NCBI GenBank assembly: GCA_015680685.1
Contig: MNCI01000952.1
Coordinates: 374,383 to 438,382, forward strand
Source of the DNA: Gnetum montanum
Lineage: Eukaryota; Streptophyta; Gnetopsida; Gnetales; Gnetaceae
DNA: 64,000 nucleotides
Direction: 5' to 3'
Shown piece by piece: positions 1 through 9,239 of this stretch. The first letter of the stretch is position 1, and each line of letters begins with the position of its first letter. The notes beneath the pieces are model-generated. The model did not search any database. It was given only the letters and a program-made list of their open reading frames with translations, and was not told the DNA's origin. A program made the position numbers and the translations under genes.

Positions 1-377
1 CATACATATATAGCTCGCAACATCCAGTATTTCAAGCCATTAAAACCTATCGTCAGGCAAGGCATGGTGAGGCCAGAGGTTACATACGAATTACTACACC
101 GAAAGTTTTGAAGTCAAAACCGTGTACAGTACAGTATATCAAATGACAAATAAGCAATGTGAATTTTCGCAAACCATAGAAAGAACTATAATTTTTTAAC
201 TCATGCCATAGATTGCGGATTCAACGATCAACAGCGGGATTTGAATTTTTACAAACCAATAATTTTAGCTATGATCTTTCTAACTGATTCGTTCAAACTT
301 ACGAATATACACTGATCCTTCATATTTTCAGACTTTTTAAACACGGGAAAGAACAACATCAATGGCACGGTGGGGGC
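1..377. other. Intergenic, no gene recognised
   Basis: AT-rich sequence with no long reading frame, no tRNA-like block and no LTR edge that I can see. It lies downstream of the polygalacturonase-like fragment on the minus strand. Confidence 0.5.
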
Positions 378-578
378 TTAACGATGCCAGTCAGTGGTGA
401 AGCCGGTGGCGAAGGTGGTCACTGGGCGTCGGCGAACACCAGAATTGGGTGCGTCCGCTGAAAGATTCACGTCCATGTTAGGGATAGCTGTGCACGAGGA
501 AGACCTGCTGCTCGACAATGCCACCGCGTCGGAGGTGGCCGACACACCCGTGATATTCTTGTATACAACATTGCTCAC
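378..578 (-). pseudogene. Polygalacturonase-like (GH28 pectinase) C-terminal fragment
   Basis: The minus-strand frame contains SNVVYKNITGVSAT followed by an alanine/valine/serine stretch, a CTAI segment and DVNL. This resembles the conserved block near the C-terminus of plant polygalacturonases (usually like ISNVTYKNIRGTSAT, then a cysteine-rich stretch and an N/DVNL strand). Only about 66 codons are present and the frame opens with GTG, not ATG. In-frame TGA codons lie immediately upstream (579-581) and again at 597-599. The expected upstream catalytic blocks were not found, and one cysteine normally in this block appears to be serine. The family works on cell-wall homogalacturonan; this piece cannot. 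It could instead be a terminal exon of a gene whose other exons are outside the window or decayed. Family assignment is from memory of the motif. Confidence 0.5.
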
Positions 579-1642
579 TCATACTTCCCCAGACTTTCAG
601 TCAGTAACGAGAAAGAGACAAACCAAGCACCCTTCATTCACTTAACAAGAACATTGCTGACGCCGTTTGCCCGTACGTCTTCGGATGTTGTCGTGGAAAG
701 GATGCAACAATCCAGAACCCTTCAGTCCAATGGGCTTGCATTGGAGATTTTTGAAATTTTAAATAAAAACATCATGCCTAAGTCACATTAACGAAACGGC
801 GAGTAAGAGCTTGTTCGCATTGCAGTGCATGAAAACTCAATGCAAACGACACATGGAATTAATCTTCATACCTCGCAACGTAAAGCGAAATTAACAAATA
901 CGAAAAATCAAGAATGGTGGTAAAGTTTTTACTTAGTGGAGACGATCACCCCTATTACACGGCACAACGCGGTAGAACTCTTATCCAGGCTCTGCAATAA
1001 GCTTTGATATTTTAATTTACTAATTTGTGAGTTCAACTCACAACTGTCTTTTAATATCATGTGTTTCAATTTTAAAATCGATTCTGCAATTATTTTAGAC
1101 TTTTTAAAAGTGTCTTTAGAAATTTGTTCTTAAATTTCATTGAGTTCTGTTGCATTGCAGCACCAGTTTCATTTTGCCTTTTCCTTAAATGCATTGCAAA
1201 AAGTTGACATGTTCTTCCCATTAAAAGCGATGGCGTGAATAAAGTGGAAGAGCATCTTCATGCTGCTTTGCCCGAGAAGGAAATTTGATTCTATGATGTT
1301 TTATTACCAGAAGCGTCTTAGGTGAGAACCGTAGGCAATAATTTTGAATTTTCCTTAGAGACATGAATCTCGAGCACATAACCATGGAACAAAATCGCAT
1401 AGGTAAAACAGATGTTCAATTCTAACCTTCGTAGTTAAATCGGCTGTAATGTTATTACAAATCAAAACATTTCACTCTAGCCTCCACATGTTCACGATGC
1501 TGAGAATGGCAGCCAATAAAAGAAAATTAGAAAATAGACGGGAATACAAAAGAATAGCAAAGAATGAGCAAAGGAATTCGGTAGCCCGTGGGATTTTGGA
1601 ACATGGGTCGGAGTCACAGGCAACATGACAGCTGACCTCACC
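579..1642. other. Intergenic and 3' flank of the peroxidase gene
   Basis: No coding region recognised. On the minus strand this is downstream of the peroxidase stop, so it should hold that gene's 3' UTR and polyadenylation site. A minus-strand AATAAAA hexamer context lies at about 1299-1305, roughly 340 bases past the stop. That is a possible but unproven poly(A) signal. Confidence 0.4.
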
Positions 1643-2641
1643 TCAGTTGAGTTTGCGACAGTTGAGGCGGATCTGACCGGCGCTGCCGGTGAGAGGGGAG
1701 ATATTGCCCATTTTGACCATGGCAGCCGTAAAATCGCGGAAGAAGGCGGCAGCGTTGTTGGAGTAGGTCTTCACCAGTGCATCACCGGCGATCTGCATGT
1801 CGGAGTGAAGCAGACCTTTGCGAGCCTGCAAATTTTTGTAGTACGAATTGTCGAACAAATTGGGGGAGCGCACGTCAAGGCCCTCCAGGTTGGAGTCGCC
1901 AGGGGCGCCGGCAGCAGCGGGGCAGTTGCCCTGCGCAGAAGCGGCAAAGGAGGCATCCAAATCACTTTCGTTGTAGATGTGCGGCCGGAATGTGACGCAG
2001 CGTGCTTCGCCGATGGTGTGGGCGCCCGACAGAGCCACCATCTCCGAATTTGACAACCCCTGCGCCGCGAACAGCGACACCAACGTGCTTTGGCTCGACG
2101 CCGGTCCCGGCAGGTTCGAGTTGGCGCCAGACAGGCTGGCACTTGTAGAGTCTCGGCGTCCCAGCGGCACGGCCCATGTGGGACCCCCCAGCGCCACGAC
2201 GGAGTCTCGTGCGGCAAGAGCCACGATGTCGGCACATGAGACGGTGGCGGGGCAGGCGGCCTCGAGCTGCGCTTTGATGGAGTCAATGACCTCGAAACCC
2301 CGCGCTGAGTTGGCGTTGGGGGCGGCGGTCTTTTCTCCGGTGAAAGTGGCATTGTCGTCCAGCAACAGCGACGCATCGCAGCCCTGCACAAAACAGTCGT
2401 GGAAATGCAGACGCAGCAGAGATGCGCCCATTCTCTTCTCCTTTGCCACCGCCGCCAAAACGCCCGACTTTACTATACTCAGCGCTTTGGGGCATGTCTT
2501 TCTGTAGAAGTTGGCGCTCAGCTGCTGAGCCTGAGCCTGTGTCATGACAATCGCCAACGCCATCATGCACATGTACACCCATGCATTCTTGTTAGCTGCT
2601 GCTGCTGCTGCTGCTGATGATGAGCATGCTGATACCGCCAT
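1643..2641 (-). CDS. Class III secretory plant peroxidase, intact and intronless
   Basis: Encodes about 332 residues, the usual size for class III peroxidases (EC 1.11.1.7), haem enzymes of apoplast or vacuole that oxidise phenolics with H2O2. Numbering from the ATG: Ala run 10-16; hydrophobic signal segment about 20-36; likely cleavage after Ala38, giving a mature start QQLSANFY. Distal haem motif RLHFHDCF has Arg77 and His81. GCDAS gives calcium-site residues. NLPGP is at 177-181. Proximal motif SGAHTIG has haem-ligand His208. All eight family cysteines are present (50, 83, 88, 130, 136, 215, 240, 328), matching the four known disulfides. Three N-glycosylation sequons are at Asn97, 224 and 313. 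The frame is open five codons further up only to a GTG, and a TGA sits just above it. The first ATG (2639-2641, context CAACCATGG) is therefore the start. Many plant relatives have three introns; this copy has none. It probably works; the exact substrate cannot be told. Confidence 0.94.
   Translation of the reverse strand: MAVSACSSSAAAAAAANKNAWVYMCMMALAIVMTQAQAQQLSANFYRKTCPKALSIVKSGVLAAVAKEKRMGASLLRLHFHDCFVQGCDASLLLDDNATFTGEKTAAPNANSARGFEVIDSIKAQLEAACPATVSCADIVALAARDSVVALGGPTWAVPLGRRDSTSASLSGANSNLPGPASSQSTLVSLFAAQGLSNSEMVALSGAHTIGEARCVTFRPHIYNESDLDASFAASAQGNCPAAAGAPGDSNLEGLDVRSPNLFDNSYYKNLQARKGLLHSDMQIAGDALVKTYSNNAAAFFRDFTAAMVKMGNISPLTGSAGQIRLNCRKLN
2595..2615 (-). repeat. Seven-unit GCT/AGC trinucleotide run encoding poly-Ala
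   Basis: Seven perfect GCT units on the plus strand read as seven alanines (residues 10-16) just before the hydrophobic core of the peroxidase signal peptide. It is a coding microsatellite and could vary in length. The signal peptide is unusually long because of this N-terminal Ser/Ala extension. Confidence 0.9.
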
Positions 2642-2795
2642 GGTTGATAACACTCAGTTCAATACTTGTTTCGAAAGCTCAAAAAAAGCAATTGCCAATT
2701 GGCTTCGCAGCAGTTGTGAAACGCTTGAGAACGCGAGCAGCACAAGACACAAGTGATTAGTGATGATGATGGCAGCCTTGCAGCGCAAGAGTTGA

Positions 2796-2802
2796 ATTTA
2801 TA
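2796..2802 (-). promoter_or_regulatory. TATA box of the peroxidase gene
   Basis: The minus strand reads CTATAAAT here, about 155 bases above the ATG. A start site some 30 bases downstream would give a 5' UTR of about 125 bases, and I see no ATG on the minus strand between about 2760 and the start codon. Spacing and sequence fit a plant core promoter; no expression evidence is available. Confidence 0.6.
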
Positions 2803-3887
2803 GAGGAGACTACAATTAGCTACGTACAAAGTAAGTTAACATTATTATTACATTACAAAAAGTATGGCAGGCGCAGACACGCAGGGGTTGTACAGGTGCG
2901 TTGGGTTGAAGAAGAGAGAACAAACCAAAATGGTGTGTGTGACAGGCTGTCTGTCGATGGAGAGAGTCTGGGAATCATCGTGGTATTGGGATTGCAGCAT
3001 TATCACAATCCCTGTTTCAAGTGGTGCAAGTTGCATCTGGTGTGGGTGAGTATATACACTAAACTCATTTCATGTTTCAGGTGGTGCAACTGCAACTCGC
3101 GTGGGTGAGCATGATGTAGTGGACCAATCCAAAGTGGGGAGTGGGGAGAAGGTCACGTCTGGCGGGCGCGCTTGGGGCGTGGATGAGGAATTAGATGAGA
3201 GTATCGAGAGTTCATGTTCATCCAATTCCAAAACATAACCACAGGGAAGTGTGTTGGCAAGTAAACAAATAATACATGGTTTAGTCTCTCTAACATATTC
3301 AAATACATTCTGATTGCCATGCATATCTTTCATCACTGAAGTCTGAAGCAGCAGCTTCCTTGTTCCTTCCTAACGCGTTGCAGTGACGGAATCTTTGAAT
3401 GAGAAGTATGTTCAAAGGTGAGAGCGCACAGTGTGCATAGCTCAGTCCAATCAAATTTGTCCACGTCACGCCCACAACGTTGACCGGCGGCTATGGGTGG
3501 TTGATCCGCGGATTCATGATTGTATATTCAAGTTAAGGCTTATCGATTTTGTTTTCCACCGAGAGATATCCATTGGTGTTGACTCACCGACACCACACCT
3601 TCTCGTTACATTGGATTCTGACCGGGGAATAATGTGTGTTTTAGTTGTCATGCATATTGTAGTTGCTAGAAAGCGAACACCAACTTTGGACGTCTCATCA
3701 ACTTTGCTGCAGCAACCATCAACTCTTAGTCCTAGATTTTAAAGCAACGTACATAAAGTGCTTTGTAGCATTACACGTTAATAAATTTTATTTTTTATAT
3801 TTTATTTATAAAATAATTAAACAAAAAATTTAGGTTAAGAATTATAAAGCTAGAAAATACTAAATATATAACATATAATAATGAGGT
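2803..3887. other. Upstream region of the peroxidase; no other gene
   Basis: No recognisable coding region. Read on the minus strand this is the peroxidase promoter region. It holds a CCAAT on the plus strand near 3122-3126 and an ACGT core near 3151-3157 (GTCACGTC on plus). A short GC-rich block (about 3160-3185) contrasts with the AT-rich surroundings. The longest open frame (3431-3742, plus, about 103 codons) has no family resemblance and is probably chance. From about 3785 the sequence becomes strongly AT-rich. Confidence 0.4.
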
Positions 3888-4030
3888 GTTAAGTTTACAA
3901 TAAACTATTGATTTGGAAGCTCGAAGTCATGGGTTTGATTTTGATAGGTAATGGTGAGTTCTAAACTTCTAGTTAGACTATATTTCTTGAGCATATTAAT
4001 ATTACAATTATTTTAGGGTTCCAACATCTC
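3888..4030 (+). mobile_element. SINE-like repeat, tRNA-derived head
   Basis: A B-box-like CATGGGTTTGATTTTG (about 3929-3944) sits some 50 bases after an A-box-like stretch. It is followed by the tail GAGTTCTAAACTTCTAGTTAG... ending near TTTAGGGTTCC. The same body recurs at about 17795-17890 (minus) and 54081-54180 (plus). Recurrence plus pol III-type boxes points to a SINE family. Exact ends and a TSD were not determined for this copy. Confidence 0.5.
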
Positions 4031-4122
4031 CTCCCCAATTACATTGAAAAAATGTAATTAAGTAAATTACTTAAGCTCATTGTATGAGATATAAGGAATT
4101 AAGAGGGGGTTATCGAACCCTG

Positions 4123-4232
4123 AAAAAAGTTTTATTAATCAAAATAGAGTATCAAATACATATGTAGCATCTGACANAAAAAAAGTTTTATTAATCAAAA
4201 TAGAGTATCAAATACATATGTAGCATCTGACA
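4123..4232. repeat. Exact 54-base duplication around an N (assembly scar)
   Basis: Bases 4123-4176 and 4179-4232 are identical over 54 bases (each begins AAAAAAGTTTTATTAATC and ends GCATCTGACA). They are separated only by the single N at 4177 and one A. This is most simply two contig ends that overlap but were joined with a placeholder N, so about 56 bases are probably counted twice. Confidence 0.85.
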
Positions 4233-4559
4233 AACTAGATGAAAAGGGTAAAAAATACACAAGTAGTGTATGATAGAATAGATAGAAATAACAAAAAAAG
4301 GAAAGACCCAATGGATTTGGGGATGCCTACTCATGTTTCATCCTTACAATCAAGCCAACAACAAAAGAAAGAAGCACCCTTTTAGGAATTCACTTCTCAT
4401 CAAAGACCGATTGTAATCAATAGTACAAGTAACAAAGAAAGGATCAAATAAAGCATATGACAACTATAATTAAAAAGAAGAGCTCCTTTCTAGAGAACTC
4501 TATTGAATATGGTTATTTGCACTAGAGCTTCCATCACTCATAAATTTGGACCAAGACTA
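4233..4559. other. Intergenic, probably transposon-derived
   Basis: AT-rich sequence with no recognised gene. It may be the 3' part of the LINE that follows on the minus strand, but I could not match it to a domain. Confidence 0.3.
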
Positions 4560-5706
4560 CAAAAAATGAATCAATTGATTAATCTCTAGTTGAACCTTTG
4601 GAGCTTGGGATATAATTTGAAAATGGACAAGAAGAAAGATCCGTGATTTATCTGCAATAGTCAAATGATAAATATTTAAATATTCTATTTTTCCAAAAAA
4701 CGATATTACATTTACACTTTCAAATATGAAAGAAAACAATAAGCCTAATAACATTCCAAAGAAATTTGAAATTCATAGAAGTAATAGGTAAAAAGACAAA
4801 AAAAAAACATCTTGAGATAACTAACAATTTGGAATCACTTTGCATGCTCAAATCCAAGTGTATGAAGCAAATGGACATTGCCAAAAGACATGAGCAAAAT
4901 CATCTGTAACTCCATGGAGAGGGCAAAGAGGAGTATAAACCCTAAGATGTTCAAGGGATTTGCCAATAGGTAAATCTTAGTGAAGGAGATACCAAAGAAA
5001 CTACTAAATTTTAGGTAGAGGAAGAAGCTTCCATATTCACTTGAAGGAGGACATCCAAAATTGTTCTAATTTCTGTTTATGCTAAATCTTGTTGCAGATA
5101 TTGACATGATTCAAGAGTTGTGCAAAAGCTCAAATAGAACATGCCTCTCAATACGTATTGGTTTTCTATCTTATCAGTTCATGCCTCTCAATACGTATAA
5201 GACAAAAGTTTTAATCCATTAGTTTGACAAAAAACGTTATGAAAGATGCTTTGTTGACAAAAACGTTTATGAAAGATACTGTGTACCAAAGCATCCAAAT
5301 GTAAATAATGATGAATAAAACTATAAATTCAATCAAAATAATGATGCATGATTGTAGACACCCGATACAAATTATCAAACATTTCCTAAGAAATTCATTG
5401 GTTGGCAAGATGTAAATAGCTGAGAGAAATCACTTCCTTTTGAAACCAACAAGTAGCTAATTGAGAATTTGTAGTAAGAGGAGTAGGTGAACGAGGTAAC
5501 CACCATGGACAAAAGTTAGAAAGAAAACTAGGATTAATCTTAACATTAGTCCAATTTATATAATCGTGTAATACCTGCCAAGCCCTCCAAACACTTTTGA
5601 AGACATGAGATCTAGAAATGATACTTGGTGTAGAGACACCTCTTTCAATTTCATTTTGTTTTTTTCTATTGGTAGTTTTTGCAAGTTTTAGGCTTTGGAA
5701 AGACAT
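4560..5706 (-). pseudogene. LINE ORF2 remnant, post-RT region and zf-RVT domain
   Basis: On the minus strand, a 103-codon frame at 5395-5706 reads SHVFKSVWRAWQVLHDYINW and later FCPWWLPRSPTPL. This resembles the spacer after the reverse transcriptase of plant LINEs. Around 4830-4980 another minus frame gives HLRVYTPLCPLHGV followed by AHVFWQCPFASYTW. The pattern (TPLCP, then HVFWQCPFA) is typical of the zf-RVT zinc domain ending plant L1-type ORF2 proteins. Stops and frameshifts separate the pieces, and the endonuclease and RT core were not found. The element would be 5'-truncated and dead. The last frame (4557-4754) may be its C-terminal tail. Confidence 0.65.
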
Positions 5707-6640
5707 TTTGGAAGTCTAAGAGACGTCTTAGCTAAGAGTTGAGCTTGCAGGAGACATCCTAGATTTAGGGGAGATGTCTTGGCTGAGTAATATTCATCTC
5801 AGGTAGACATTCCACAGAATGGTGAGACATCTCAACTGAGATGCCCTGGTTTGGTTGAGATGTCCCAACTACAGTGGAGATTTCCTAGGCAAGGATGACA
5901 CATCTCACATGCTAGATAGAATTGATAATGAGATGACCCAAAAAGCTTAGAGACAACTCGAATGAGCATGAAAACTTCCAAAATTTTCATTCAAATTTGG
6001 GAAATATCCAAGATAAGGAAGGAAAATATAGAAATAGCTTGAGATCCTCAAGTTGAGTTGGAGAAAGGTTTTTAAGTTTCTTATCTTCTCTTTTTCATTA
6101 AATATTAACGTATTCCTTCATGAGATGCCTTGAGAAGGAGGGCTCAAGAGATGAGGGCATAAGTATAAGAGTGTCATTGTAGCTTTGTGGTTAAATTGTG
6201 TGTGTTTGACTTGTGTGTGTGTGTGTCTTGTGTGCTTGCATGAGTTGATCTCATCCAACTATGCCTTGCATTGAGGACAAGTACTATGCGATTATAGAGC
6301 TTCATGCTTTGTAGTATTGTTTGAGTATTGTGAGAATTTTTGGATGCTTTGTGGCTGTGAAACCTTATTGTAATCTTCTTTGCAATAATTGAAAATAGCT
6401 ACTTTTTTTTGTTTTCTAGAATATTGATCTGTCTTTTCATAGCATTTGGATTTAGTGGATTTGAAGGTTAATATGTATTAGAGTGAACTTGCTCCAATAA
6501 TCATATAAGAAGATTTACGTAATTAAGACCATGCAAAATTGCATGATTTTAAATATGAAAATAGTACTACTTGAGGCACCAAGCACTAGCTTAATATCCC
6601 ATTATTATCTAGAATATCATATAAATAACTAATAAAATTA
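5707..6640. other. Repetitive non-coding block with ACATCT/AGATGT motif cluster
   Basis: No gene. Bases 5700-5905 contain about ten variants of AGACATCT or its complement AGATGTCT within some 200 bases, some in inverted order. A TG-rich stretch (about 6196-6225, mostly GTGTGT) follows. A similar motif cluster occurs at 26450-26770, so both may be LTR or untranslated parts of one unrecognised element family. Confidence 0.35.
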
Positions 6641-6960
6641 TGGTTATGAGAACCCAAAATAATTTAACTATAGGTACATCTCAAGACATATAGCAACGTA
6701 ATATAGTAGAAGAATTGTAGAGAAATACAAAGATGCCTGAAGTAGGGGCCATCATTTAGAGTGATGATTAGGTAATTGTTTCTCAAATTGTAAGACTTGG
6801 GTTTGATCTTAAACATACCCATTCAAAAAAGGCTAGGCTTTTGCTTGTCCATCGATCCTCTTAAGATCCACCTTGGCTAGATGAGCTAAGAGGAAGAAAA
6901 TAGGAAAAGGGAAGGAGGGGGGGGGAGGAGATGTGGTGGTTGTGGGGGATCCCAAAATAC
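6641..6960 (+). mobile_element. SINE-like repeat, second type
   Basis: Contains GTAGGGGCCATCATTTAG, then TAGGTAATTGTTTCTCAAAT and ACTTGGGTTTGATCTT, an A-box/B-box-like order. It shares TATAGGTACATCTCAAGACATATAGC and the GGGGCCATCATTT block with 17140-17320. A G-rich run (about 6915-6945) ends it. Repetition within the window supports a dispersed element; the SINE class is inferred from the boxes. Strand and ends are uncertain. Confidence 0.4.
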
Positions 6961-8171
6961 ATTAATAATGAGCAAAGAAAATACGTAGTACATCATAAGA
7001 TTGACACTAAGTGGACATCATCAAAAGAAATATGAAAAGAAAAAACTTTCCAATTTTAGGATTGTCTACTTAGGTATACAACCTTCCAATTGATACTTTA
7101 AAAAAAATAAGTGAAACAATTAATTATTGTTAGGGAAAAAGGTCCTACTCCTAACAAAATTTACTTCTATTTTCAACATTCATGTTTGAACTTAAAGCAA
7201 CAAAATAATTCAAGGTCAAGAATCTTTACCATCAAATACAACCTTCCTATCAATAATAGTTTTAATCTTTGAGTTAATAGTATTCTTGTTGGACAGGGAA
7301 AAATTTTTCTTATGATTTATTTATCCAAACTAATTAATATTTTTTCTAGTACCAATAAACATATACATACAAGCTTTTATCTTCTTTGGATTCTGTATTG
7401 TTATTTGATCATTTTTATTGTTGACATTAACTTGATTTTTCATATCTTTAACTTCATATTATTTTTTTCTATATTTAACTTCAATACATTTTCTCTCTTC
7501 TTCAAAATCTTTCTTCTGAAGCAAAAAAAGACAAGAATAACACAAATATCCTTTATGATGATAAAAGTTATAAGAATTAGAAAGATTATAATATGTAATT
7601 AGCTAAATATAAGTCTTTTCTCTTACTTGTAGTAACAATTCCTTTTTATGATTAAGAATGTTAATTTCAACAAAAAATGCCTATGTATATAGAAGTTGTA
7701 GAAATAAAATCCATATGATTAATGAGACTATGAAGGCTAATAATTTATTACTCAGCTTTCTAAAAAATTAATGAAAGAATATAAAACTCAATAAAACATG
7801 GAACTTTAGCATATTCTTCATATTGAACATTAAAATCAAAATCCCATTTATGAATGATCAACACTGAATTCTTATGTATAAAAGACCTCATATTTAGGGC
7901 ACACTACACCATAGAAGCATTGCCTAACTCAACAAGCAAAAAAATGAAAATAATACCTGGCATGAAGCATTTGAATGTCATGATTTGTCATCATATCATT
8001 TAACTGTGAAACAAAACTTTGATTATGAGGTAGGTAACTCAAAATTTGAATGAACACATATTGTAATAAAGATCAACAACTAATCATTCATATACATCAT
8101 TGCAAATGATAAGATCACATTTTTTAGTTACTTCAACATCACTAAAAGAAGATGTTCCAACTTTTTTCTTA
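6961..8171. other. AT-rich intergenic, nothing recognised
   Basis: One open frame of about 96 codons (7312-7602, plus) is rich in Phe, Ile and Leu, as expected from AT-rich chance sequence, and matches nothing I know. This is the insertion site of element 1; the last five bases before it (8172-8176, CCAAC) are its target-site duplication. Confidence 0.4.
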
Positions 8172-8176
8172 CCAAC

Positions 8177-9051
8177 TGATGAGCGACGAGGTACCCCTAT
8201 GCTCAACCATACGAATCACAAGTGTTCATACACGATCTAGTTGAATTTCGTGGATGGGACTAGTTGTGGTATCGAAATCGTTATTCTTTTATCATAGTTC
8301 ATTGTTTTCCCACTTAGACTAGTGGTAGCTTTGTCATGTATGGTTTACGCCAAAGTGAGGCATATGATGTTGTCTAATTCTACTTTGCTCCTAATGATGA
8401 TAAAGAGATAAATTAATTAAGCTAATGAAAAATAGAAAATAGGATCTAAACTAGCCTAGGTGTGATGAGTATTCACTCTTAATCATCCATGTATGTCTTG
8501 GACTTTATGAGACTACTTCTAGGGTTGCCAAGCGCATGTCATTGGGTGTGCCAAACAATACATTGCTGTATTACCAAGTACTTACACTTAAATGTTAGTG
8601 AATAAGGTGTATGCATTCCACTTAATGATAGGAATAGCAAATTAAAATAAATGGAAACATTTAACTAAAGAAAGTAGTAAATACTTTACAATTAAAAGTA
8701 ATCATAATCGAAGTGGATTTTGCAATGATGGAAGTAATCCCAATCTTTATTGCTAGTCATGTAATGTGTCCAAGTACGTCACGCTCGAACGAAGGTGCCA
8801 TAAAATTACAAACATCACATTGTGGGCATGCACTAGGAATAACAAAACTCTAAGAAAGACTAGCAAAAATCGAAAACTAAAAACTATCTTCTCTACTGCT
8901 TATTACCTTCCACCCTATGCACCCAAGTGCTATATTTATAGGCTAGCGTAAAGGAGATGACATTGAATATCTGACATCACTTCCTACCCCTGACATCGGG
9001 TACCCAACATTGAGGCTTCGACATTGGGGCTTGACAAATCATGACTCATCA
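8177..9051 (-). repeat. Element 1, 3' LTR
   Basis: 875 bases, TGATGAG...CTCATCA. On the minus strand a TATA box (plus ATTTATA, 8934-8940) lies about 110 bases in from the outer U3 edge. Between them are five GACATC/GACATT/AACATT motifs (8959, 8973, 8992, 9006, 9020) spaced 14-19 bases. Confidence 0.9.
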
Positions 9052-9070
9052 TATCCCCACAACTGAATGA
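9052..9070 (-). promoter_or_regulatory. Element 1 polypurine tract
   Basis: The minus strand reads CAGTTGTGGGGATA directly before the LTR start TGATGAG. This position is where plus-strand DNA synthesis is primed. The tract is short and partly decayed. Confidence 0.7.
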
Positions 9071-9239
9071 AAACTCACCCTTGAGTTAAACAAAATGAGG
9101 AAGAACTTCTTTACAAAATATTGAGAAGGTATGGGATTATTGACTGACTCAAATAATAGACAAAAAAATTGACTCTTGCATGTTGCAGTGGTGTAATATA
9201 AAAATGGGACACAAAATTACAAGACAAAAACTAGGAAGC

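Noticed and set aside
1625-2507. Plus-strand and alternative minus frames over the peroxidase (1625-2053, 1977-2507 plus; 1771-2391 minus)
   Set aside because: They are shadows of the GC-rich peroxidase frame, with no family features.
2642-2653. Longer peroxidase start four codons above the ATG
   Set aside because: The codon at 2651-2653 is GTG on the minus strand and a TGA precedes it; the ATG at 2639-2641 has a good plant context.
3431-3742. 103-codon plus-strand frame
   Set aside because: No recognisable motif, no conserved neighbours and no splice or promoter signals; probably chance.
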